Assembly (NCBI GenBank): GCA_005888115.1
Contig: VBKO01000128.1
Coordinates: forward strand, 1 to 44,802
Origin: Deltaproteobacteria bacterium
GTDB taxonomy: Bacteria; Myxococcota; Myxococcia; Myxococcales; 40CM-4-68-19
Reading direction: 5' to 3'
Length of the DNA: 44,802 bases
Both the position numbers and the translations under genes were made by a program. The notes under the pieces were generated by a model. That model did not search any database. It saw only the letters and a list, made by a program, of their open reading frames with translations, and was not told the DNA's origin. This document shows, in pieces, positions 15,249 through 24,169 of this stretch. Positions within the stretch are counted from its first letter, which is position 1; each line of letters starts with the position of its first letter.

Positions 15249-15680
15249 CTACTCTTCGCTCGCCGCCGGCAACACTTCGCCGCCCACTGACGGGACGTCC
15301 TGTTCGCGCGCGGCCATCGGCTTGGCCTCGTTCGCGGCCTTCTTCCCCTCTTCGATCAGCTGGCGGACCTTGTGCCCGCCCTTCTTGCCGATCTCCTCGT
15401 AGAAGGGAGTCCCACGCTCCGCCTTCACGGCGTCGCCGCCCTTCTTGCCGATTTGCTCGTAGAAGCCGGCACCCCGCTCCGCCTTGACCGTGTCGCCGCC
15501 CTTCTTGCCGATCTGCTCGTAGAAGCTCCGGCCCCGCTCCGCTTTGACCGTCTCGCCGCCCTTGCGGCCGATCTCCTCGTAGAAGGAGTGCCCGTACTTG
15601 TCGCGAACGGTCTGCCCGCCCTTGCGGCCCGCCTCGCTCACCGACATGGCACCCTTCTTCTTCACCACCTCATCCGCCAT
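15249..15680 (-). CDS. KGG-repeat stress protein (GsiB/Con-10-like), copy 3
   Basis: The protein has 143 residues and is the longest of the four, with five consecutive units ([64 protein letters not shown] plus the N-terminal half unit). It ends with the shared HKVRQLIEEGKK and a 30-residue tail. The DNA repeats with a strict 60-bp period, so unit number could change by recombination. The start is ATG 15680, with GGGAGGGG as ribosome-binding region; that region is itself part of a G-tract motif. It lies 78 bases after copy 4 and 19 before copy 2. Confidence 0.85.
   Translation of the reverse strand: MADEVVKKKGAMSVSEAGRKGGQTVRDKYGHSFYEEIGRKGGETVKAERGRSFYEQIGKKGGDTVKAERGAGFYEQIGKKGGDAVKAERGTPFYEEIGKKGGHKVRQLIEEGKKAANEAKPMAAREQDVPSVGGEVLPAASEE
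15376..15645 (-). repeat. 60-bp tandem repeats inside KGG copy 3
   Basis: The motif GCCCTTCTTGCCGAT (plus strand; GCCCTTGCGGCCGAT in one unit) recurs exactly every 60 bases, along with TCGTAGAA. Each unit encodes one 20-residue KGG segment. Conservation is strongest at the GKKGG and FYEQ codons. The same period is seen in KGG copy 1 (about 14670-14880). Confidence 0.8.
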
Positions 15681-15681
15681 T

Positions 15682-15718
15682 CCCCACCCCTCCCGTTCAA
15701 CGCCCCCTCCTCAGGGGG
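15682..15718 (-). promoter_or_regulatory. Hairpin and G-tract motif upstream of KGG copy 3
   Basis: On the minus strand CCCCCT-GAGG-AGGGGG (15718-15703) forms a 6-bp hairpin. It is followed by G3-A-G4-T-G4 directly before the ATG. The second arm plus these tracts also satisfy a four-tract G-quadruplex pattern (G5, 8-base loop, G3, A, G4, T, G4), covering the ribosome-binding site. Either fold could hide that site. An AT-rich run (GTTTTTCACATTTTCC) lies just upstream. Function is inferred only. Confidence 0.4.
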
Positions 15719-15758
15719 AAAATGTGAAAAACGTCGTAGCTTCCTCGATGCGCCATTC

Positions 15759-16073
15759 CTAGGTGTGGCGCCTCCGCGCCGTGCCGCGCTCCTCGGTCCG
15801 CCGGCCCGCGGCGATGAGATCGCGCACGCGCTGGCCGCCCTTGCGGCCGATCTCCTGGTAGAACTCGCGACCCCGCTCCGCCTTCACTGCCAGCCCGCCC
15901 TTCCGACCACCGATGAGACCGCCCTTCCGGCCCGCTTCGCGCACCGTCATGCCGCCGAACTCGGGCTCGCGCAGCGAGCGCCGTCCCGTAGACCGCCGCG
16001 TCGACATCTTCAATTTCGGTGCCGAGCCACGGCGCATCTGCCTGCTGGTCCGCTGGGTTTTCTTGTTGGCCAT
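15759..16073 (-). CDS. KGG-repeat stress protein (GsiB/Con-10-like), copy 4, with basic N-terminus
   Basis: The protein has 104 residues. It differs from its three downstream paralogues by a very basic N-terminal 40 residues (NKKTQRTSRQMRRG, STRRSTGRRSLR), which could bind nucleic acid or membranes. The KGG part follows: FGGMTVREAGRKGG, an LIGGRKGG insertion like that in copy 2, one unit ERGREFYQEIGRKGG, and QRVRDLIAAGRR. It is the first gene of the four-gene tandem cluster, so the cluster promoter should lie in 16074-16282, though I could not fix one. GGACGAG precedes the ATG. Confidence 0.8.
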   Translation of the reverse strand: MANKKTQRTSRQMRRGSAPKLKMSTRRSTGRRSLREPEFGGMTVREAGRKGGLIGGRKGGLAVKAERGREFYQEIGRKGGQRVRDLIAAGRRTEERGTARRRHT

Positions 16074-16276
16074 CTCGTCCTCTGCCCCCGAATCGCCTTA
16101 AGCCCCCGCGAACGTTGAATCTTTGGACGGTGGCCGGGACTGCAAGCCGCCGGCCACGCATCCGCCGAAAACAGTGGCGGGCCGGCGCACCTGTCCGGCA
16201 CCCGACTGTCAACGAGCGAAAGCTAGGACGCCCTGCCGCGAGGTGCAAGCGGGCAACCTTCTGCAACTGCTAAGGA

Positions 16277-16292
16277 AAGGTCTCAGGACCTT
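16277..16292 (-). terminator. Hairpin at the end of glnD
   Basis: AAGGTC-TCAG-GACCTT forms a 6-bp stem with a 4-base loop that contains the glnD stop codon. On the minus strand the stem can extend (GGAAGGTC with GACCTTTCC, one bulge) and is followed by TTAG but no long T run. It is a moderate candidate for a terminator. Confidence 0.4.
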
Positions 16293-18930
16293 CCGGCCAG
16301 CTCAGCGATGGCCGTCGCCACGGCGGCCTGGAGCTCGCTCAGCCGATGGTCGGAGGCGATCTTGCGGGCGCCTGCCCGCCCGGCCGCCTCACGAAGGTAG
16401 AAGGCGTCGGTCGCGCGGTTCCCTTCCGTGGCGATTCGAGCGACTTCGATGGAGGCGCCTGCCCTGTGCAGGGCATCGGCGATGGCATGCAGCAGGCCTG
16501 GCCGATCCTGGGTGAACACGTCGAGGATCGTGCAGTCCTCGCTCGAAAGGTTGTCCACCCGCACTTTGGTGTCCACGGCCGGAGCGGCGGATGCGGCCCA
16601 GGACGCGCGGCGCAGGCGGCGTTGCACCAGGCGGTGCGAGTCCTCCGCCCCGCTCAGGAGCCGCAGCAGATCCGCGTGGGCGGCCTCCCACCGTCCGGCT
16701 GCCGGTGTCCCTCCACCGGGCTCGCGGACGATGAACTGGTCGAGCGCGATGCCGTCCTCGAGCGAGTTCACCTCGGCCGCGAGGATGTCGATGCCATTGG
16801 CGGCGAGGGCAGCGGAGAAGAGGGCGAGGAGGCCGGCCCGGTCGGGCGCGACCAGGGTCAGCTCCGCCTCGCCGGATTCGGGCTGCCGCAGCTCGGCGGC
16901 GAATCCCGTGCGGCGCGCCACCAGCCAGAGCTTCAGGTGGCGAGCGGCATCGTTCGGCCGCGCCGTGCTCACGTACCTCTCCGGCAGGGCGCGGGCGAAC
17001 TCGCCGACCGCCTTGCGCGCCGCTGGCTCCTCGAGCAGTGGCTCGATCGCCCGGCCGAGGCGCTCCCGGCGCAGCTCGAGCGACTCGGCGTGCGCCGGCT
17101 GGTCCAGTTCCTCGGCGAGCAGGGTGGCGTGCGCCTTCTCGTAGAGCAGCCGCAGCAGCCGCGACTTCCAGTCTGTCCAGTTCTCCGGGGAGACGCTCGC
17201 CATGTCGGTGTACGTCAAGAGGTACAACATCTCCAGGCGCTCGACAGTGCGTAGCTCGCGGGCGAACGACTCGATCAGCGCCATGTCCTCCAGATCGCGG
17301 CGCTGCGAGAGGTGGCTCATCTTGAGGTGCGCGAGGACCAGCCACTCCACGTCCGCAGCATCGCCAGGGTCCATCGCGATGCGTTGCGCATACCCGCGGA
17401 CCAGCTCCGCCCCCCGCGCGCTGTGGTCGGGACCCAGCCCCTTGCCGAGGTCGTGGAACAAAAGGCCCAGCATCAGCACCAGCGGGCGCTGCTGCGCGCG
17501 GGCGATGCGGGTCAGCTCGGGCTCGGCGTCGGAGAGCGCGCCGGCGCGCAGCCGCATCAAGCGCTGCAGCGCGAACACCGTGTGCGTGTCGACCGTGTAC
17601 ACGTGGTACAGGCTGTGCTGCGCGCGCGCCCTCAGGCGCCCCACCTCGGGAAAAAGCGCGCCGAGAATGCCCAGCTCGTGAAGCGGCGCGAGCGCCTGGC
17701 CTTCGCTGCCCTCGCGCACCAGGTACTGCCAGAACTCGAAATGCGCATCGCGGTCGGTCGCCAGGCCAGGCCCGAGCCGCTGCACCTCCTGCACCAGCAG
17801 ATCGCGCGCGTAGCTGTACACCGGCGCCCCGTAGGTCTCGGCGACGGCGAAGATCCGCACCAGGTCGGCGGGCCGGCGCGCGAAGACCTCGCGGTCGTGC
17901 ACGGTGACGCGCCCCTGCCAGAGCTGGAACGCGTTGTCGATCGGCTTGGGCGGGATGGGCGGGCGCCGGCCGAAGATCCCGGCCGGGCGCGGCGCGTCCT
18001 CGACCGCGCACCGATCGATGAGGGCGTCGGAAGCGCGGGCGATCTCCTGCAACGCGATGTAGGTCTCGCGCATGAGCTGCTCGATGGCCAGCTCGGTGGG
18101 CGAGTCGCGGTATCCCAGCGCGGTGGCGGCGCGGCGCTGGTTGTCGAAGGTGAGGCGGTCGTCGCGGCGGCCCGTCGCGTAGTGCAGCTCGTTGCGCAGG
18201 CGCCAGAGCAGGTCGCGCGCCGCCCGCGCCTCCTTGACCTCGCGCGCCGGCGCAGGCCGCCCTTGCCCTGCTTGAGGTGCGGCTCCAGCAGCCACACCGA
18301 GCCGCCGTAACGCTTCCTTCGGACCTGTAGCTCCTCGAGCTTCTCCTGGATGAACTCCTCCACTTTGCGCGCCTCCAGCTCGGTGACCATCGCGCGCTCG
18401 AGGTCCTTGAACAGCGTCGGATCGCCGCATACCAGCCGGCAGTCGAGCAGCGCGGTGCGCGCGGTGTGGTCCTCGCGCGCGAGCGCCAGCGTCTGCCCCA
18501 GCGTCCGGGCGGCGAACCCCGCCTCGAGACCCGCGTCCCACAAGGCGCGATGCAGCCGCTCCGCCACCCCGTCGGCCCGCCCGCGCTCCGCCGCCGTTGC
18601 GTCCTCCGACGGCAGCAGGGCGAGCAGGTCCACGTCGCTGCGCGGCGACAGCTCCTTGCGGCCGTATCCGCCGGTCGCGATCAGCGCGACCCTGGGCGGC
18701 GCGGTCCCCTGCAGCTCGCCGGAGATGGCGGCGAACATCTGCTGCACGACCTCGTCGGTCAGCGCCGAGATCGAGCGCACCACCTCCTGCCCGCCCGCGC
18801 CGGCGCGGTGGCGATCGAGGATCTCCGCCCTGCCCGCCTCGAGGCGCGTGCGTGCGGCGGCGGCCGCCGGACTGGGCGACACCTTGCCACTGCTGACGCG
18901 CGTACCCGGATCGCCCGGCTGCAGTGCCAT
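16283..18930 (-). CDS. glnD: [Protein-PII] uridylyltransferase/uridylyl-removing enzyme, frameshifted as sequenced
   Basis: Two overlapping frames encode one GlnD. The N-terminal piece (ATG 18930) has the nucleotidyltransferase site, LIATGGYGRKELSPRSDVDLL, and continues to EPHLKQGKGGLR. The rest, in the other frame, begins REVKEARAARDLLWRLRNELH. It holds the HD domain (LLFHDLGKGLGPDHSARG) and two ACT domains (APDRAGLLALFSAALAANGI and TQDRPGLLHAIADALHRAGA). The break is near 18247-18254 in a GC-only stretch; one missing base explains it, and one added base gives 883 codons, close to the usual ~890. GlnD uridylylates PII proteins in response to glutamine. A sequencing error or a recent mutation are both possible; no slippery heptamer is present. 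Confidence 0.88.
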
Positions 18931-19074
18931 GCCCCGAGCATAGCCGTTCGCGGCGCAGGTCGCGCCGGTTTCGCCACCCGGCCGCACGCCAGCGTCCGGG
19001 CCGACAACATTGTGGCCCCGCGCGAGCGTGGGCAATGCCTGTGCGGCGGCGCGCGCGGGACCGCGGTGCCCCCC

Positions 19075-19254
19075 TCAGGCCGTGGGTGGCGGCTGCTGCG
19101 GTGTCTTCGGCGGATCGCCCTGCGGCGGGCCCCGACGGCCCGGCTCTCTTCGTTCAGGCTCTCTCCGTGGCGGCTCCTTCCTCTGCGGCTCCCGGCGGGG
19201 CGGCTCCTTGCGCGGCGGCTGCGGTGGCTGGGGATCCTTCTCGGGTTCCGGCAT
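19075..19254 (-). CDS. Small proline/arginine/glutamate-rich ORF
   Basis: This ORF is too short for the supplied track. It encodes 59 residues starting MPEPEKDPQPPQPP and contains a repeated core KEPPRREPQR / KEPPRREPER before GRRGPPQGDPPKTPQQ. It lies in the 385-base gap between the amidase and glnD and is on their strand. A weak AGGG lies about 8 bases before the ATG. Codon third positions are mostly G or C, as in real genes here. It may be a disordered small protein; low-complexity composition means it could also be chance. Confidence 0.45.
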   Translation of the reverse strand: MPEPEKDPQPPQPPRKEPPRREPQRKEPPRREPERREPGRRGPPQGDPPKTPQQPPPTA

Positions 19255-19315
19255 GGCAGCACCCTACACCGCCGGTCCGACATCCCGGCGGAGCGAAGCC
19301 CGGAACGACCCGGTG

Positions 19316-21046
19316 TCAGGGGTCCATGGCGCGCGCCAGCCGCTGGCGCCCCTCGACGAACTCTTTCACGCCGCGGGCGATCGCGTCGGCGGTACCGCCC
19401 TGGTACTTGCGGCTGTGCAGCCGCGCCTCCTCGGCCGGATTGGAGATGAACCCGGTCTCGACCAGGATCGCCGGCATGTGCGCGCCGAGCAGGACGTAGA
19501 AGAGCGCTTGCTTGACGCCGTGGTCCTCGACCCTGCCCACGTGCCCGCGCAGGTTGCGCACCAGCGAGCTCTGCACCGCCTGCGCCAGATCGCGGGCGTC
19601 GCTCGCGTTCGCCCGAGTCGCCAGGTCGGCCAGGATGAGGCGCAGATCGGAGACGGTGCGCTCGGCGTCGGCATTCTCGAACGTCGCCAGCCGCGTCGCG
19701 TAGCGATCGCTCGCCACGTTCAGCGTCCACGTCTCCACTCCCGACAGGGTCCGGCGGCGCGCGGCGTTGCAGTGGACCGAGACGAACAGGTCCGCGTGCG
19801 CCTGGTTGGCGATGCGGGTGCGCTCGTCGAGCGACACGTAGCTGTCGTCCTTGCGCGTGAGGATCACCGTGAACCCGAGCGCGCGCAGGCGGTGGGCCAG
19901 CACCCGCGCGATGGCCAGCGCGACGTCCTTCTCCCGGATTCCGCGCGGGCCGATCGCCCCCGTGTCGCGCCCTCCGTGCCCCGGGTCGACCACCACCCGC
20001 CGCATCTTGAGTCCCAGCTGGACGGCGACCGAGGCCGGCGACTTCCGCGCCGCCGAGCGAAGCTCTCGCGCCTTCGCCGCCGGATTGCCCGCCCTCGGCG
20101 GCGCCTCTTCGCGCGGAGGCAGCGCGGCCTTGACGGTAAGGCCGGAGATGGGCTCCGGCGCTTCTGGCTCGGGGGGCAGCCCGGCCGCGTCCTCGGAGCC
20201 GGCCGTGCTCTCGAGGGCGGCTGCTGCCTGCGCCCGCGCTGCCTCGATGACCCCGTCGAGCAGCTTCGCCGCCGCGGCGGGGACCTCCTCCTCGGCCTCG
20301 GCTGCATCCGATTCACCGTCGCCGCTCGGTTCTTCCGCCGCTGCCGCGGGAGCGCGCGGTCTCTCCTCGGAGCTCTGTCGGCTTCCCGCGGCCAGCGCCT
20401 GCGGTTCGATCCGCGCCTTCCCCGCAGCCCTCGGCTCGACCGCGGCGGGTGCCTCCTCGTCCTCGTCCTCGTCGTCCGCCTCGACTGGGAGGACGCCGCG
20501 CTGCCGCGGACCTGTGGGCGCACGCGCCTGGGCTCGATGACGAAGGGGGCGCGCGAGAGGGGTCGCCACGCGCGCTTCCGGCGTGCCGCCATACCGGGCG
20601 ACCAGCCTCCGTGCCGCGGAGCTGGCCGCCTTCGCATCGCCGGTGCGATCGGCGAGCTGCGCGGCGAGCAACAGCGCCCGCGGAGCCGGCGAGCTGCCCG
20701 TGTAGGCTTCATCGACCTTGCGATACGCCGCGACCGCCGCGGCGGCGTCGCGCCTCGAACGGGAAACGTTCCACAGGTCCTGTCGCGCCCGAGCCGACCA
20801 CAGCGCCGCTTCGGCCGCGCGCGAGCCACCGGGCGCTGCCCGCACGGCGCCGTCCAGCTCGCGGATGACCGCCTCCCACGCGTCGCGGTGCCTCCGGCGC
20901 CTGGCGTCGCCGCGCAGGCGCTCCAAGGCCGCCTTGCCCGCCTCGAGGCGCTTCTCCTGCAGAGCTCGCCCGGATACGGCCGCCTCCGCCCCGCCGTGGG
21001 CGAGGAGGACCGCGCAAATGAGCGCAGCTGCGCGCGTGTGCGTCAC
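19316..21046 (-). CDS. N-acetylmuramoyl-L-alanine amidase (Amidase_3) with long N-terminal region
   Basis: The protein has 576 residues. A signal peptide (AAALICAVLLAHGGAEA) precedes a helical, TPR-like region to about 160 (LWSARARQDLWNVSRSR...YRKVDEAY). A long acidic/Ala-Pro linker runs to about 345, then the zinc amidase domain. Zinc ligands and catalytic residues are visible: VVVDPGHGGRDTG, IREKDVALAIA, FVSVHCNA and LVETGFISN. It cuts the peptide stem from peptidoglycan in the periplasm, as AmiA/B/C do in cell separation. There is no AMIN domain; the TPR-like region may give localisation instead. It follows mutS and a zinc-ribbon gene on the minus strand. Confidence 0.9.
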   Translation of the reverse strand: MTHTRAAALICAVLLAHGGAEAAVSGRALQEKRLEAGKAALERLRGDARRRRHRDAWEAVIRELDGAVRAAPGGSRAAEAALWSARARQDLWNVSRSRRDAAAAVAAYRKVDEAYTGSSPAPRALLLAAQLADRTGDAKAASSAARRLVARYGGTPEARVATPLARPLRHRAQARAPTGPRQRGVLPVEADDEDEDEEAPAAVEPRAAGKARIEPQALAAGSRQSSEERPRAPAAAAEEPSGDGESDAAEAEEEVPAAAAKLLDGVIEAARAQAAAALESTAGSEDAAGLPPEPEAPEPISGLTVKAALPPREEAPPRAGNPAAKARELRSAARKSPASVAVQLGLKMRRVVVDPGHGGRDTGAIGPRGIREKDVALAIARVLAHRLRALGFTVILTRKDDSYVSLDERTRIANQAHADLFVSVHCNAARRRTLSGVETWTLNVASDRYATRLATFENADAERTVSDLRLILADLATRANASDARDLAQAVQSSLVRNLRGHVGRVEDHGVKQALFYVLLGAHMPAILVETGFISNPAEEARLHSRKYQGGTADAIARGVKEFVEGRQRLARAMDP

Positions 21047-21094
21047 GCCGCGACCGTCGCATACACCCCGATCGCGTCAACTTTTCCGCGGCGC

Positions 21095-21358
21095 TCACTG
21101 CAGCACCACGGCATCGAGGTGCAGATCGAGCTGTCCGCGCACGGCGTCCTTGACCGGCTTCAGCCGCCGCCGGCTGCCGCAGCGGCACCGGCGCAGCGAG
21201 GCCAGGTACGCGGGCCACATCGCCTCGACGACGAACTCGGCCTGGCCGCCGCACTCCTCGCGCACCAGCTCGGCGTGCCGGCGCTGCGCTTCCCCGACGG
21301 TGCGTTCCCGCAACACGCGGTTGCAGGTCGGGCACCTCCACAGCTTCACGACGTTCAT
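21095..21358 (-). CDS. Small zinc-ribbon protein of unknown function
   Basis: The listed ORF starts at 21646 inside the mutS end. The ATG at 21358 has a strong GGAGGGA site and gives 87 residues beginning MNVVKLWRCPTCNRVLRE. The pairs CPTC and CRCG, about 43 residues apart, could hold one zinc ion. The middle is helical and charged (AQRRHAELVREECGG). The rest (RRRLKPVKDAVRGQLDLH) is basic. I do not recognise a family. It sits between mutS and the amidase gene, with gaps of 112 and 48 bases. Confidence 0.7.
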   Translation of the reverse strand: MNVVKLWRCPTCNRVLRERTVGEAQRRHAELVREECGGQAEFVVEAMWPAYLASLRRCRCGSRRRLKPVKDAVRGQLDLHLDAVVLQ

Positions 21359-21470
21359 CGCGTCCCTCCGGGGCCGCTGCGAGCAGCTCCGGAGCGAACG
21401 GTACCGCGAGGGTCTGACAATGCGTTCAGTACCTACCCAAAAACCGCAGGTATCCCAGTCGGTTACTCGA

Positions 21471-24122
21471 TCAACGCAGCTTCTTTTGCTGCTCGTGCAG
21501 CCAGAGCAGCGCGTCCAGCGGGCTTGTGCGCGAAAGGTCGAGCGCGGCCAGCCCCTCGGCGAGCTGCGCTCCGCGTGGATCGGCCGGCGGCGCGGGATCC
21601 CGCGGCGGGGCGGGGACGGCTTCTCCGAAGAGCCCAAGCTGCGCACGCGACTTGCGCCGCGCGGACGCCAGCGCCGGATGTCCCGCCTCGTCGAGCTCCT
21701 GCGCCTCGAGATTGCCGAGAATCTCCCGCGCGCGACGAAGGACCGCCTCGGGAAGACCCGCGAGCCGCGCGACGTGGATTCCGTAGCTGCGCGATGCAGC
21801 GCCGGGAACCACCTTGCGCAGGAACACCACCCGGCCTTCGACGTCCGACACGGCCATGGTCAGGTTCACCGCGCGCGGCTTCTCGCGCGCCAGGTCGCAC
21901 AGCTCGTGGTAGTGCGTCGCGAAAAGCGTCCGCGCGCGCGCCACGTCGTGCAGGTGTTCGGCGATTGCCCAGGCCAGCGCCAGACCGTCGAAGGTGCTGG
22001 TGCCCCTCCCTACTTCATCGAGGAGCAGCAGCGAACGCGGCGTAGCCTGGTGCAGGATGCGCGCGCACTCCGCCATCTCGACCATGAAGGTGCTCTGCCC
22101 GCGCGCCAGATCGTCCGCTGCGCCGACCCGGGTGAACAGCCGGTCCACCAGGCCGATGCGGGCGCGCTGCGCGGGGACGAACGAGCCCGCTTGAGCCAGG
22201 ACGACGATCAGCGCCACCTGGCGCATGGCGGTGCTCTTGCCCGCCATGTTGGGCCCGGTGAGGACGACCAGCCGCCGCTCGGCGTCGAGCGACAGATCGT
22301 TGGGCACGAACGGCCCGCCAGAGGACGCGGCCAGTGCCCGCTCGACGACCGGATGTCGGCCTTGGACCACTTCGATGACGTCGGAACCGTCCACCGCGGG
22401 CCGCACCCAGCCCGACTCCGCGGCGACGCGCGCGAAAGAGAGCAGCGCATCCGCCTCGGCCGCGGCCGCGGCGCAGGCGCGCAGGTCGGCGCTGCGGGAC
22501 AGCACGGCCGCGCGCAGCTCCTCGAAAATCTGCTGCTCGAGCGCGGCGCGCCGCTCCTCCGCCGAGAGCACGCGCGCCTCGTGCTCGGCGAGCGCCGGCA
22601 TGATGAATCGCTCCGCCCCGACGGTGGAGGAGCGGCGCTGGTAATCGCCCGGAACGAGGTGCAGGTTCGGTTTGGTGACCTCGATGTAGAAGCCGGTGAT
22701 GCGGTTGTAGCGAACCTTCAGGGACTGGATGCCGGTGCGCGTCCGCTCCTGCGCTTCGAGCGCGGCGATGGCGGCCCGGCCGCCTTGCGCCAGATCGGCC
22801 AGCTCGTCCAGGTCGGCCCGGTACCCCTGCCGGACGAACCCCGGCTCCCGCCCAGCCGGTAGCTCGTCCGCCAGCGCCCGGTCGAGCAGCGCCGAAAGAT
22901 CGTGCAGCGCGCGGAGCGCCGGGGCGAGCTCCCGCAGGCGTGGCGCCGAGCAGGCCGCGAGCCGGTTTGCCAGTCCTGGCATCCTCTGCAACGAGGCGCG
23001 CAGACCGCCGAGGTCGCGCGGCGCACCCTGGCCGACGGCGAGGCGCCCGAGCAGACGCTCCACGTCGAGGACGCCGCGCAGCTCGTCCGCGATCTCCTCG
23101 CGCGCGACCGCCGCGTGCGACAGCTCCTCGACGGCGTCCTGGCGCGCGGAGATGGCTGTGAGATCCGTGAGCGGGGCAGCCAGCCAGCGCGACAGCAGGC
23201 GCGAGCCGGCCGCGATCAGCGTCCGATCCACTACCGAGAGCAGCGTTCCGTCGCGCCGCCCGGAAGGGCAGCGGAAGAGCTCCAGGTTCTGCACCGCGGC
23301 GGGATCGATCCACAGCGCTTGCGCGGACTGCTCCACCTCCACCCGGACGACGTGCTGCGCGGCCGAGCGCTGCGTCTCCTGCAGATACGAGAGAGCGTCC
23401 GCGGCCGCCTGCACCGAGAGCGGGTCGCGCAGGCCGAAGCCGTCGAGCGTGGCGACGCCCAGGTGGCGCTGCAGGAAGCGGTCCGCCTCCGCGGCATCAC
23501 GCGGCGTGCGCGCCTCGATCCGCACCGCCCCGCTCGCCTTCCGCAGGGCATCCTCGGCTGGCGTCCCGAGCAGCTCCTCCGCGAGGAGCAGCTCGCGCGG
23601 ACGCGCCCGTTGCAGCTCGTCCACGGCCGACTCCAGGCCGCCGGGTTGCAGCGCGCGCAGCTCGCCGGTGGCGGCGTCGAGCAGCGCCACCGCGGCACGC
23701 TCCCCGTCGAGCGCCACCGCTGCGAGCCAGACGGGCTCGCGCGCGTCCTCCTCGTCGAAGGCGGTTCCCGGCGTGACCAGCCGCACGATCTCGCGCCGGA
23801 CGAGCTGCTTGCCAGGACCCGGGACCTCGACCTGATCGCAGAGCGCCACCTTGTGCCCGGCGGCCACCAGCCGCGCGACGTACGCCTTCGCGGCATGGTG
23901 CGGGACGCCGGCCATGGGAACGCGCTCGTCGCCTTTGGCGCGGCTCGTCAGGGTGATCCCGAGCAGCTGCGCCGCAATGCGCGCATCGTCGTAGAAGAGC
24001 TCGTAGAAGTCGCCGAGGCGGAAGAACAGCAGCGCATCCTTTGCCTGCGCCTTGGCCTCCTGGTACTGCCGGAGCATCGGCGTCGTCGCCGGTTCGGAAA
24101 CCACCTGGACGGGTTCGGCCAC
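21471..24122 (-). CDS. mutS: DNA mismatch repair protein MutS
   Basis: The protein has 883 residues, the normal MutS length. The mismatch-recognition F-x-E lies in LGDFYELFYDDA near residue 38. The connector, core/lever and clamp domains follow. The ATPase has Walker A GPNMAGKSTAMRQ, the LLLLDEVGRGTSTFDG Walker B/D-loop region and FATHYHEL. It binds mispairs and recruits MutL. The C-terminus carries the short helical end (DALLWLHEQQKKL). It diverges from the DUF5916 gene across only 47 bases, so promoters must overlap. Confidence 0.96.
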   Translation of the reverse strand: MAEPVQVVSEPATTPMLRQYQEAKAQAKDALLFFRLGDFYELFYDDARIAAQLLGITLTSRAKGDERVPMAGVPHHAAKAYVARLVAAGHKVALCDQVEVPGPGKQLVRREIVRLVTPGTAFDEEDAREPVWLAAVALDGERAAVALLDAATGELRALQPGGLESAVDELQRARPRELLLAEELLGTPAEDALRKASGAVRIEARTPRDAAEADRFLQRHLGVATLDGFGLRDPLSVQAAADALSYLQETQRSAAQHVVRVEVEQSAQALWIDPAAVQNLELFRCPSGRRDGTLLSVVDRTLIAAGSRLLSRWLAAPLTDLTAISARQDAVEELSHAAVAREEIADELRGVLDVERLLGRLAVGQGAPRDLGGLRASLQRMPGLANRLAACSAPRLRELAPALRALHDLSALLDRALADELPAGREPGFVRQGYRADLDELADLAQGGRAAIAALEAQERTRTGIQSLKVRYNRITGFYIEVTKPNLHLVPGDYQRRSSTVGAERFIMPALAEHEARVLSAEERRAALEQQIFEELRAAVLSRSADLRACAAAAAEADALLSFARVAAESGWVRPAVDGSDVIEVVQGRHPVVERALAASSGGPFVPNDLSLDAERRLVVLTGPNMAGKSTAMRQVALIVVLAQAGSFVPAQRARIGLVDRLFTRVGAADDLARGQSTFMVEMAECARILHQATPRSLLLLDEVGRGTSTFDGLALAWAIAEHLHDVARARTLFATHYHELCDLAREKPRAVNLTMAVSDVEGRVVFLRKVVPGAASRSYGIHVARLAGLPEAVLRRAREILGNLEAQELDEAGHPALASARRKSRAQLGLFGEAVPAPPRDPAPPADPRGAQLAEGLAALDLSRTSPLDALLWLHEQQKKLR

Positions 24123-24169
24123 TGCCCGGTGTGTACCAGAAAGCGGCCGTGCCGCAGCGCGGCGGTGAA

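Noticed and set aside
15376-15645. Regular 60-bp repeats as a CRISPR array
   Set aside because: No unique spacers; the whole unit is coding and repeats as KGG segments.
18240-18265. Programmed -1 frameshift in glnD
   Set aside because: No slippery heptamer (X XXY YYZ) or clear downstream stimulator; a missing base fits better.
19010-22045. 1011-residue plus-strand ORF, among the longest in the track
   Set aside because: It is antisense to the amidase, zinc-ribbon and mutS genes; the translation is Arg/Gly/Asp-rich without motifs.
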